Source: Linanthus parryae (taxonomy: Eukaryota; Streptophyta; Magnoliopsida; Ericales; Polemoniaceae). From it: a stretch of 64,000 bases of DNA. The DNA is taken from assembly GCA_023055425.1 (NCBI GenBank), contig JALGPY010000002.1, forward strand, positions 139,931,927 through 139,995,926. The letters run 5' to 3'. Position numbers and translations under genes: made by a program. Below, piece after piece: positions 9,607 through 19,428 of the stretch (position 1 is the stretch's first letter; each line of letters starts with the position of its first letter). Below the pieces are notes generated by a model. That model saw only the letters and a program-made list of their open reading frames with translations. It searched no databases and was not told the origin of the DNA.

Positions 9607-11624
9607 ATGGCTGGAGGATCAAAACCTGGCTCAGAGTAGAAGAGAAAGACAGCAGTGGAAGAGCTTGAAGAGATAAGTGGAGACTCTAGCTCTAGAACTC
9701 CTAGTGCAGAGGCAGCTGCAGAGCTTCCTCCACCTAAGAAGAAATTCATGCAACTCCCTCCTCAGAGAAGAAGAAGAAGAAGAAGAAGAAGAAGAAGAAG
9801 AAGAAGAAGAAGAAGAAGAAGAAGAAGAAGAAGAAGAAGAAGAAGAAGAAGAAGAAGAAGAAGAAGAAGAAGAAGAAGAAGAAGAAGAAGAAGAAGAAGA
9901 AGAAGAAGAAGAAGAAGAAGAAGAAGAAGAAGAAGAAGAAGAAGAAGAAGAAGAAGAAGAAGAAGAAGAAGAAGAAGAAGAAGAAGAAGAAGAAGAAGAA
10001 GAAGAAGAAGAAGAAGAAGAAGAAGAAGAAGAAGAAGAAGAAGAAGAAGAAGAAGAAGAAGAAGAAGAAGAAAGAGAGAGCTGCTGCAGAGAAGCAACCT
10101 GAAGCAGAGAGAGCTGCTGCAGAGAAGCAACCTGAAGCAGAGATCTCTAGCCCCAAGAAGTTGAAGAAAAAGAAGAAGGCAACTCAAGCTGAAAAATGAA
10201 AAGGGAAGGTAACAGAAGAACAACCAGAAGATCATTTAAGGAAGGCTCTGCAAATCTACTCAAAGACCTCAACCCCTGATGAAACTTGGTTTGTCTCAAA
10301 CACCTCCAACGGTCAGTGGTTAGATGGTTTTGCTTCCAGATCTATTTCTTTATGTAGTATGTTCAATATGCATATGGTGGAACACATGAATCTTGAGTGC
10401 ATCTCTATGTTAAAGAAGAATTATATGTGGTTTATGGTGAATCCAAAAGAGTTAGCCTACCCTAGACTAACCAGACTCTTCTATATGAACATGAAACAAG
10501 TTAAGAGATCGGCACACTTGGTAATTCTGTCTAGAGTTGCTAGAATTCAGGTTGAATTGGATCACTCTGAGTTTTCCAATGTGCTAGGGTGTCCCAGGAG
10601 GTATGACACAAGCAATCACCCACCAAAGACAGAAATACTGCAGCTAGCCAGAAAAGAGTTCTACCTACCAAACACTCCCACCTCAGCCAAACAATTAACA
10701 CACTTTGTGTTAAATGTTGAAGCCAAAGTTCTTCACACTATTTTGGTAAGATGTATCTTTCCCAGAGAGCACTCTAGAGAGTTGGTGACTGAGAGAATGT
10801 TGTATATCATGTATCTGATCATGCATGGCTATGAGATTGATCTTCCAAAGTTAGTGATTGAACATATGCTCTTTAGACATACCAATCAAAGGAAACATCC
10901 TCTGCCCAATGCAAATCTGCTCACATTGTTCTTTGAACACTTTGAGATTCCAACTGGTTGAGAGGAATCAGTCACTTCTGGCATGGGAACGCTTAATGAG
11001 AAGGCCTTTGAGAACATTGGAGTGGTGAAGACTAAAGAAAAGATTTGGAAGTTGTACTCAGACTTGACTGAAGAAGAACTGAGTGCAAAGAAGTTTCTTA
11101 AGCCCAAGACCTTGACTCCCACTTCAAGTCTGACTTCTCAGCCTACATACAATCAGAGACTTGATGGTTTGGATTCGGATTTGGAAGAGATCAAAGAAAC
11201 TGTTTATGGACTTGAAACTGATATGGGTCAAGTGAAGTATATGGTGGAAAGCATCTTCAGGAGCATGAATTTGCTTGATGTTCCTGAGGATGAAGAAGGT
11301 CCAAAGAAGGGTGACTCTGACAAGCATCTGCCTACTGAACATTCCAACCAGGAAGAGGTTTCTCTAGTCGAAGATAAGGGAAAGAAAGTGGTAGAACAAG
11401 CTGCTCAGAAAGGAGAAGAAGTCAACAGTCCTGACTCAGATGATCTACTGATTACTCTGAAGAAAAAGAAGAAATCTCCAGAGGCTGCTTTAAAGTACAA
11501 GACTGAAGAAGTGATTGTTGCTGGTGAGGATGAAGATGAACAGGAAGAACAGGATAAAACTGATGTTGAAGACAGTGATGAAGAAGAAGGAGATCAAGAT
11601 GGAAATGAAGACCCAAACCCTTAA
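9607..11624 (+). pseudogene. Sirevirus extra (env-position) ORF, plant transposon protein-like (S2)
   Basis: The ATG at 9607 starts a charged N-terminus, with an in-frame TAG at 9637-9639. The AGA microsatellite (9764-10073) and two tandem 31-bp units (about 10076-10140, coding AAAEKQPEAER in one frame) follow. The conserved part (10296-10961) carries YPRLTRLFYMNM, LDHSEFSNVLGCPRRYD and LTHFVLNVEAKV, matching S1. An in-frame TGA at 10959-10961 splits off the C-terminal 213 codons. That part contains a short heptad-like segment (LDSDLEEIKETVYGLETDM), a lysine patch and a very acidic tail. The domain resembles the plant-specific 'putative plant transposon protein' type. No signal peptide or membrane segment is seen, so a true envelope role is not supported. 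Function unknown. Confidence 0.65.
9764..10073 (+). repeat. (AGA)n microsatellite, about 103 uninterrupted triplets
   Basis: This is an unbroken run of AGA/GAA/AAG triplets inside the S2 extra ORF. In different frames it reads poly-Arg, poly-Glu or poly-Lys (poly-Leu or poly-Phe on the other strand). The many long ORFs here are trivial consequences of the repeat. The strand asymmetry is complete: purines on +, pyrimidines on -. Confidence 0.98.
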
Positions 11625-11937
11625 TCTTGCCTACTCGTTCTTCCCCATTCTCTCTTTCTCTAAGTTTTTAAGTTTTCTTTGCAAAAATTTCCAGACACTT
11701 GATCCAACATCCTCTCTATCTTTTTGATGAAAGTCAAAAAGGGGGAGAAAATTCTAGGTTTGTTTTTAGGTTTTTATGTTTAGTAATTATCTACAGAACT
11801 TTTCTTTTTATTGCCGAATTGAATAAGTTGGATCTTTTTGGAATTACTGTGGTATTATGAACTGTGAACTAATCAGTATTTTTTGCAGAGACTAAGGATC
11901 AAACAGAATTTGGTTTTGTCTTCCATCAAAGGGGAGA
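11625..11937 (+). promoter_or_regulatory. 3' untranslated region and polypurine tracts of S2
   Basis: After the extra ORF a purine tract (aaaaagggggagaaaa) lies at 11741-11756, and a second one (aaaggggaga) at 11928-11937 directly precedes the probable LTR. A polypurine tract primes plus-strand DNA synthesis. Repeated PPT-like tracts are reported for Sireviruses. The second is the likelier functional one because the palindrome-rich block begins right after it. Confidence 0.55.
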
Positions 11938-13200
11938 TTCTAAGATCAGGTTGTGCAAGGCTTGAAATAGTTAAACTATTTCAAGGCCTTGAATCAGCTT
12001 TCAAAGCCTTTAATCAGTTATCACATGCGCCATTTTCAAGGCCTTGAAACTGGATTCAAAGCCTTGAAACTGTTTAACCTACTGAACATTCTCAAGGAGA
12101 GTTTTCTGTAAACTCTTCTAAGTCGATTTCATATCTCTTCCTTATATGTTTGATCTACTGTTATTTAATGATGAAAGACAAATCATTCTAACATTTTTGA
12201 ACATAGAATATTATCTCTTTGACTATGTTCTTGCAGGGAATTATATTTCCTAGTTGCAGAGATTATTTCCTAATCTAACTTGTGCAGGAAAGGAAATAGT
12301 TGAGAAGATGATTATGTGTTTGATCTGAATGGCTTGACAGCTACTCAACCTATTCAAATTCAAGATCACGACAATATCCCTGAATATTGTGATCACTTAA
12401 CCGTTGGAGAATATTGTCAAATAGTCAAAGTTTGTTGCCTACAAAATAGGAGATTTGTTGCTGAAAATATGGGAAGATATGCAGAGTTGTTGGAAGTTTA
12501 AATAGAGCTCATTTTTGAAGCAACAAGACACAACACTCCACGGGAAAAAAGAGAGACAAAGTTCTGGATTGACAAGCATCAAATAAGTTCATCAATCTCA
12601 CAATCCATTCACAGAAGATCACTGCAGTTCCTACGCTCTAGTGTTCTTCTACATTGTGCTTTATTGGTAGATCATTTCTGTAATATTTCTGTCTTTATTC
12701 TCGAGGATTGTTCAAGGTGAAACATAGAGAACTCTTAGTTAATCAATTAGCTAGAGAAGGTACTAGATAGGTTAGGGAGAACCACAAGCTGTAACTGAGT
12801 AAGGCATCTTGCTGTGCTTGAGATCTAGGGCTTAGCTTTTGATTAATAAGAATTGTGTTGAAAATCCTGCAGGGGAGACGATCCCCGAGGTAGAGAAGTA
12901 GGTCCAAGTGGACTGAACTCTATAAATCACTTGTCTCCTGCATTTACATTTTCTTTACTTACTCAGTTTTTACAGCATTCAAACTTGTATGTTTTCAAGG
13001 GTTTGAAACCCTTTTCAAGGCCTTGAAAAAGACTTGACTGATCTGTTCCAAACTATATTTCATTTCAAGGGCTTGAACTTGTTTTCAAGGCCTTGAAATT
13101 CTCTAGCTTTCCCAAGATCTTTCTATCTTAGCATGTTTTGTAAAAATTTGGCATACTCTATTCAACCCCCACCCCCTCTAGAGTATCTTAGCTGCATTAC
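11938..13200 (+). repeat. probable 3' LTR of S2, rich in TTTCAAGGCCTTGAAA palindromes
   Basis: It starts tctaagatc directly after a PPT, where Sirevirus LTRs usually start with tg. It ends about gctgcattaca near 13200, after a C-rich stretch typical of the end of these LTRs. Perfect palindromes are at 11980-11993, 12034-12049, 13012-13029 and 13083-13098, with imperfect relatives between. No second LTR copy is in the window, so the borders are inferred. Confidence 0.55.
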
Positions 13201-14549
13201 AACCTGCACACTCACACTTTCAAACCTGTTATTTACAAGTGCAACCAATTTTGAATCTACAAAAATTATTATAATTTCTACAACACTATGAAATGGCCTC
13301 GTGACAAAATTCAATCTTCAGAAGTCTTCGTCTGTGTTCTCGTTGAATGTAAAGGGGAAGACTGCATTGCACTCAATCAACTATGTCGTATAGATAAGGT
13401 ATATGAGAGATGATCGAGCTACTTATGTACCTTCAAGAACGCAACCTTCAAAAAAGAATTCTAAGCTCCATTGACCGGCGATGACGAAGCTAGAACGGCA
13501 TGGGAAAAGCCTTTAAAGCAAAGCCGGAGCCAAGAAGGGGCACGCGAGGGTGGGGGGCAACTTTCCACTAAACACTCATATATCCCTATGTTTTAGCTCT
13601 TTTTTAGTTTTGTCTTTATTAAACATATCCATGTGCCCTCCCTCCCCCCCAATCAGTGACACACACGGTACTGCGTTACAGTGGTTAGGACTTAGGATTG
13701 TGTATCTACTTACTCAAGTACCAATCTTGGTAGAACCTTCGTTTTTTGGAAAAAAACTGCCGCCTATTTAATATACTTACCCCTTAGTTTTTTTCTTATA
13801 AATACACAAAAGTCTGTGATATTTATTACGTCAGCCTAATATTTTATTCATAAAAAATATATACCCTTCCATTACAAAAGAAACATGTTCCCCCCTTCAC
13901 GCGAGTTCTGGTTGTGCCACGGCTTCAACGAATATTATTTAATTACAACGGCACTCGTTCGAATCCTGAGAAGATAAATGGAGTCGTAATGGTTATCCGA
14001 GGAGAAAATGGAGAACTAACAATTGAAAAAGTTAAACATTTATTTTTCCAGAGTTTGGTCCTCCTCGTTATGTTCCTGGCAATAATAGAAGGTCTAATTC
14101 TTACCGGTGAAGCAAATCTGAGATGGATTTTTGTGTAAACAGATTCAATGACCACTGTAGGGCTAATTTAAGGGAGTGGAAGAGACGATGGAAAATGAGA
14201 AAAAATCATATCGGAAATGAAAATGTGGCGAAGTCAATGCTCGAGCCCTATGTCGGGCTTTTTGGAGTGCCACTTTCAGTACACACGTCGAGAAAGTAAC
14301 GGACTTGTGCACGTATTTGCGCAAAACTCCCCAGAGTTAAGTCGCGATATAATTTGTTATTCTAAGCCGAGTTGGGCTAATGGTGCAGTGGACTATTCGC
14401 ACGTTTGGTAATCCAGACTAACCGAATTGGACTGGAGTGGATGAAATTTTTCGGGTAGGATCGGATTGGATTAGCTGAAGTATAATTAACCTGTTGTCAT
14501 TTTTATTTATATATTATTTTATATCAATAGGATTAATTATATTAGAAGT
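13201..14549. other. intergenic stretch without a supported gene
   Basis: I see no conserved protein motif, RNA gene or paired repeats. Short ORFs here look like chance. It is AT-rich, with a C-run near 13638. It may hold decayed transposon DNA that I cannot classify. Confidence 0.5.
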
Positions 14550-16765
14550 TGTAGATAGTGCTTTCTGAGCTGACAGATCTTGGCCACGTGGCAACCATCC
14601 AGCACACCATATTGTGCTCCACACACACTGGATCACCAGCCGCGCTGATCCATGTGGGGGCTGCGAGACAGGGCCCTCGCATACCACTGCACGGGACTTG
14701 TAGGGACTTAGTGGTTTGGAGGCTAGAGTAAGTCCTGTCGCGTGGCTCGCGCGCGACCTTTAGTAACTGCTTTTGAGAGATTTATGGCACCAGCTCCATA
14801 AACCCGGTCAATCCGGTCAAACCCGGTCAACCTCATAACGGTTCCGGTATTCGTGCATAACGTGCTGTAACGGTCCCTATATACGCGGACGAACGTGCCG
14901 TTGTGGTTAAGCTAATTAAGCCGCCATTGATGGGCGCATTAACCACACTGCAACGGTCACATTCTCCGTTATATATAGGACGTTAACCCTTCCATACAAA
15001 GGAGGACACACTAGCCATACGCGGAAGCTCTGCCAAACCTCTGTCTCTCTCTCAGACATTACTACTGCCTTACTCTCTCGCTACACACAACCTAACTCTT
15101 CATGTGCTATCACTGATCCTCTACTTACGGTGTACACGGAGGTCTCCTCTGACGCGGATTTACTAACGCGTATGCGCAAGTGCACGGTAAAGTAATATAA
15201 GGGTGGTATTTCAACCCCGAGTTATCGATCCCACGAGGACAAGCTTGAGATTATCTAATTAGTTACTTAATTTAGAGTACGGTACAAGAGGAAGGGTTTG
15301 ATTGATTTATAAATTAAAATAACAATTAAGCTAATATTTTTGGATTTTGTTTATATTTAAGATATAAATTACAACTATCTCCTATCGGTCTCAAGTCATT
15401 ATACTTCACGGTACACTGCAATCTCCTATCGGTCTCTTGTGTCTACCGGTCCGTTCTAATAGGCTAACGACATGCACCAAAACGGGTCATGTCGGTCCAC
15501 CGTTGCACGAAACAGTCGAATTTCACCTACCGAATCTACCCACACTAGCCAATCCTAACACGTCTCTTCTCAGTCTCAGTGATACGGGATTGATGCTCAT
15601 ATCTCATCTTAGCTATTTAAAGTCACTGTCGCGCACTTCACTAGCCAACTAACGGTTTCGTTTAATTACTCCATCCCCATTAAGAAATAAGCATAGATTA
15701 TGAACAATTGAATTAAAATATTGCTAACTTTAAGCATGAATCAACTATTGAACAAACCCTAGTTCTTGAACCCTAGTTTATCTCCCAATCGTGTCACTCA
15801 ATTAGGATTACTAACATAAACAAGAAACTAGAATTGATTCAAAAGAAGAAATCAAGAAATCATGAAGCAAAGATTAAATCCGGAAAAATATCATCGTTTA
15901 CATAAACCCTAGGCTCTCAAAAAGATGCCTAGCAAAACGTCTAGCTAATACTAATAAACCAAACAAGACTTACAATTTTCTCCATAGAAAGATTGAGAGA
16001 GAAGAAGAAGAAATCAAACTTAGAGCTTCAATGGAGGAGGAGTCCTCCTCTTGTGCGTGCCTCCTTCTCTTCTCCTTGCGTTGATAGCCTCTTTCTCACG
16101 TGTATCTCTTTTTTTTAATATTAGGGTCTATTTTTATCTTAACTTAGGGTGTATTAATTAAAATCATAAAATATTAACTAATAACCCTAAATCCTGGCTT
16201 TTCCCGTGCGTTGCTGGGTCTGCTAGCAGATCGCGCGATCTGCTTTTGCTGATCGTACGATCTGCTCTGATCGTGCGATCTGCTACTTGGTTGTGCATTC
16301 CAGTGAGTTCTCCTCTAGCATATCGTGCGATCAGTAAAGTTGATCGTGCGATCTGCTTTGATCCTAGGATCAACTTTTGATCCTACACTTCAAACATTCT
16401 AAAATGACACTTTGACCCCCTTTTTCCATCTTTGTCATCTTTTCTTCCAATTTCTTTCTCTCCCAAGCTTCCACATATGTTCCGAAGTTCGTTTTCCTCC
16501 TCCTCTTGATCCATGAGCTCCGTTTCCTGTCCAACACAACACGAAAACACCCCGTGCGATCAGAAGTGACAAGATATATGTAAATAATGTGAAAAACGCC
16601 CGGATTAATAATTTATCACTCAAAGCTAAACTTATCTAATTTCCTCAAGTTCATAGTGTATTTCTAATATATTCAACCCGGAAACTACACAAAACGGTAC
16701 AAAAACGCAGAAGAAATATAACTCTAATATAGAGTTATCATCCTCGCCGGAATCTCTTGTGCACA
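14550..16765 (+). repeat. 5' LTR of the Tat element, split by a solo LTR
   Basis: The LTR runs tgtagatag... (14550-15149), then resumes at 16746 and ends ...cttgtgcaca at 16765. Between lies a 1591-bp insertion flanked by duplicated tcctc. The joined LTR is about 620 bp against 628 bp for the 3' copy; an 8-bp deletion near 14744 accounts for the difference. A TATA-like sequence is at 14971-14978. The pieces match the 3' LTR at 30298-30925 almost base for base. Confidence 0.92.
15150..16740. mobile_element. solo LTR (or TRIM-like element), 1591 bp, TSD tcctc
   Basis: The insert begins tgacgcgg and ends gagttatca (TG...CA). It is flanked by a perfect 5-bp duplication, tcctc, at 15145-15149 and 16741-16745. 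The uninterrupted 3' LTR has a single tcctc at this site, which proves insertion. No protein domain is seen, so it is most simply a solo LTR of another family; orientation cannot be set. Inside, 16220-16380 holds several palindromic 12-14-mers of type gatcgtgcgatc, including a perfect 20-bp palindrome at 16225-16244. Confidence 0.88.
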
Positions 16766-16805
16766 TTTTGGTGAACCCGACGTGAACTTACCAACAAAAG
16801 CAACC

Positions 16806-18690
16806 ATGTCTCAGGAGGATGATGTAGTAACAGATCGCCTTCCACCGAAGCTGCCTCGGGAGAGGAGACCCGCCGTACTCCTACGACCCCCGGTGAGGCA
16901 CCGACGCTAGAATCCTTGGACGCCACCATCCAAGGTCAGGCGAAAGCCCTCAAAGCTCAATCTGCGCAGCTAGAACGGATCATGGCTGTCTTGGGGACTC
17001 TTGCACCGAACCCTGCGCAAGCCACCGCCGTCTCTCGGGGAGGAGGAACCTCTACCGCTCAAGGATTGGGAGTGTCAACCACACCTCCCAACCCTAATCT
17101 GCAGACTCCACCAGCAACTACGCAGCTACCCTCGATTCAAGGGTCGACGGCTCAAATGTTGCCCCTCACGGCTCACACCCCTCAACCTCCGGCCTTGGTA
17201 CCTAATCCGGCCTCGCAATATCCCTTGCCTCCTCCAACGGCAATCTGGGGTAATGCGAACGCTCAATACGTCCCCAATCCTCCTACGGCATATGTGTCGC
17301 CTCCGCCTTCGACGACCCCTCCGCCTGCTACCGAGGGAAACACCCCAGAGTGTATGACGTCTCTGCAGAAGCGTATAGACACCATTCTGGCTCACCAATC
17401 ATTCGCGGATACCATCATTCCAAAGCTAGACAACGATCCACCCATCCCGCGGGAGATCTATCTCATGCCTAACCTGGTTGGGTACAAGGCTCCTAAATGG
17501 GATAAGTTCGAGGATGTCAATGGAAACGCTCATGAACATGTCATGCGTTTCATCGATGTCATGGGGCCGTATGGAGCTGATCCCAAACTGCTGATGCGGG
17601 CATTCCCGAAGTCTTTGGGAAACGTGGCATACAAGTGGTATAGAACGTTGGAGGCCGGATCTGTGAAGACCTGGGACGACATGGTCCAAAAGTTCTACAC
17701 TAAGTTCTTCCAGATGGAGGAAAAGGTGACAATGATCCACCTCTCGCGGATGTATCAGAAGCGCGAAGAGGACGGGTTAACTTTCATCAAGAAGTTCAGG
17801 GCGAAGTCCTTGGAATGCAAAGATCCGATGCTCGAAAGTCGCCTTGTAGAGATATGCCTGCAGTGCATGCGAGATGAATACAAAGGTATGCTCATCAACC
17901 TACAAACGCCCACGTTTTCAAAACTAATCGAATGCACGAAGAACATCGAGCCTATAGTGGAGAGGCAGAAAAAGAAAAGCGCTCCGGAGCGATCCTCGAG
18001 CGGTACCACCTACAAGATCGGGAGGTTCAGTTCAAGAGGGGACGCGAAGCTGAGGTCAATACAGTTTCACCCCAGAAGCAGGCGAAGATTGTGAACTTCG
18101 ACGCACCACCTCTGCCATGCTCGGTGGAAGAAGCAAGCGACCTCTGCAGGCAGTGGCGCAAGGACGGTGTCCTACCGCCGCTCGAGAAGGCACCCTCCAA
18201 GGAGATGGTGAGAGACCCGAAGTGGTGCGAGTACCACGGCAAAGTCATGCATCCCACAGCGGACTGTAAAAAGCTCAGGATTGTGTTCAGCCAAAAGATG
18301 AAGAACGGCGAGCTGATCATCAGCGATCACAGGAAGGATGTGCGCAACAATCCACTTCCTGCCCATGCGGAGCAAGACTCAAAAGGCAAAGAGGTCGCCA
18401 TGATCTCGATTGTGGATCTGGAAGAGGTCGCAGAGGATGGTCTACCCATCATTGCCGAAGTCCATGACGATGAGAACTACAGCATAGACACAGAGGATGA
18501 ACGTGCCGACCGGATGAAGGGGTCGCACGGCTTCAGCAGATTCTTCAACGAGAAGAACTTCTCCGAGAAGTGCCGGACAGAAATGACGAAAGCAATCTTG
18601 AGGATAGCGGAGGACTACGAGGAGGATCTTGTAGTCTCCAACGGGAAAGTCATCCGGGCGTCTCGCCCTACAGAAAAGATAATGACCTTT
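16806..18690 (+). pseudogene. gypsy (Tat) gag polyprotein region, frameshifted
   Basis: The ATG at 16806 opens MSQEDDVV. The frame is lost within about 10 codons (near 16835) and the gag frame resumes two frames over. There follow a Pro/Thr-rich segment (17000-17340), the retrotrans_gag core (RAFPKSLGNVAYKWYRTL, SVKTWDDMVQKFYTKFF, EDGLTFIKKF) and a charged linker. A second frameshift near 18030-18055 precedes a nucleocapsid-like C-E-Y-H-x4-H-x4-C motif near 18225-18275. Gag forms the particle shell. Frames overlap by up to 160 bp at the second break. Confidence 0.85.
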
Positions 18691-19416
18691 TCTGCCAGCG
18701 ACAAAAAGACAAAAGCGAGCCACCATAGGCCTCTGTATGTGACGGCCATCATCAATGGCGTCGAGTTCAAAAGAGCATTCGTTGATGGAGGAGCAGCGGT
18801 CAACGTCGTTTCGCTCCACACACTGAAGCTAGCAGGGATCCCCGAGTTCAAGATTGTCAGGCGTCCATCTCCGCTGATGGGATTTTGAAGCGACTCCAGA
18901 ATGACGATAGGATGGATCCGCCTGGGCTTCCAGATCGGCAAAATCAAGTGTTCAGCGAAGTTCTATATCATAGATGCGAACACTACGTATCACATGATCA
19001 TAGGTCGAGCCTGGATTCATCGTTTTGACGCGGTCCCTTCAACAGCTCACCAAGTCATGAAAGCTATCTGGAACGACAGAATAGTCGAGATATCGGCTTC
19101 AACAAATCCATTCAACATGGATGAAGCTCATCTCAGCGAGGCGGTGTGGTTCACCGAAATGGCGGTCGAGCAAACACCAGGACCATTCAACCCTACTCCT
19201 TTACCCCTATGGGAAGATATCAAGGATCAGTCACCTGCGGGAGTGATGGTGACAAGGGAGGATGCCAAGAAAAAGCCGCCCACACGGGGAGAGGCGCCGC
19301 GAATCGCTTATCAACGAAAGAACGTATATACTCTGAAGAGAATAGCAAAACATGACCCTGAAGGCAAAGAGATAGAGAGTTTCTACGCCAACGGGAAGAA
19401 ATGCTATCGCATATGA
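18690..19416 (+). pseudogene. gypsy (Tat) aspartic protease region with in-frame TGA
   Basis: The motif AFVDGGAAVNVVSLHTL (D at 18784-18786) matches retropepsin-like proteases of Tat elements, where D-G-G often stands for D-S/T-G. The flap-side GRAWIHRF and YHMIIGRAW follow. A TGA at 18886-18888 interrupts the frame and the same frame continues to a second TGA at 19414-19416. Protease cleaves the polyprotein. Whether either TGA could be read through cannot be told from one copy; mutation is the simpler explanation. Confidence 0.8.
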
Positions 19417-19428
19417 AGGTGCGCGGGG

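Larger units (their letters stand above)
7951..13200 (+). mobile_element. Sirevirus-like Ty1/copia retrotransposon S2, 5'-truncated
   Basis: It contains the C-terminal RT, RNase H, a spacer with palindromes, a long extra ORF, two successive purine-rich tracts (11745-11754 and 11929-11937) and a palindrome-rich probable 3' LTR. Multiple PPT-like tracts and LTR palindromes are reported for Sireviruses in general. The 5' part (LTR, gag, protease, integrase, N-terminal RT) is missing, replaced by element A. The right end near 13200 is approximate; no target-site duplication could be paired. Confidence 0.7.

Noticed and set aside
9655..10235. Long ORFs of poly-Arg, poly-Glu, poly-Leu and poly-Phe
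   Set aside because: They only reflect reading the AGA microsatellite in different frames; the real coding context is the extra ORF of S2.
17001..17398. Arg/Pro-rich ORFs on both strands in the Tat gag region
   Set aside because: Shadows of the proline/threonine-rich gag linker read in other frames.
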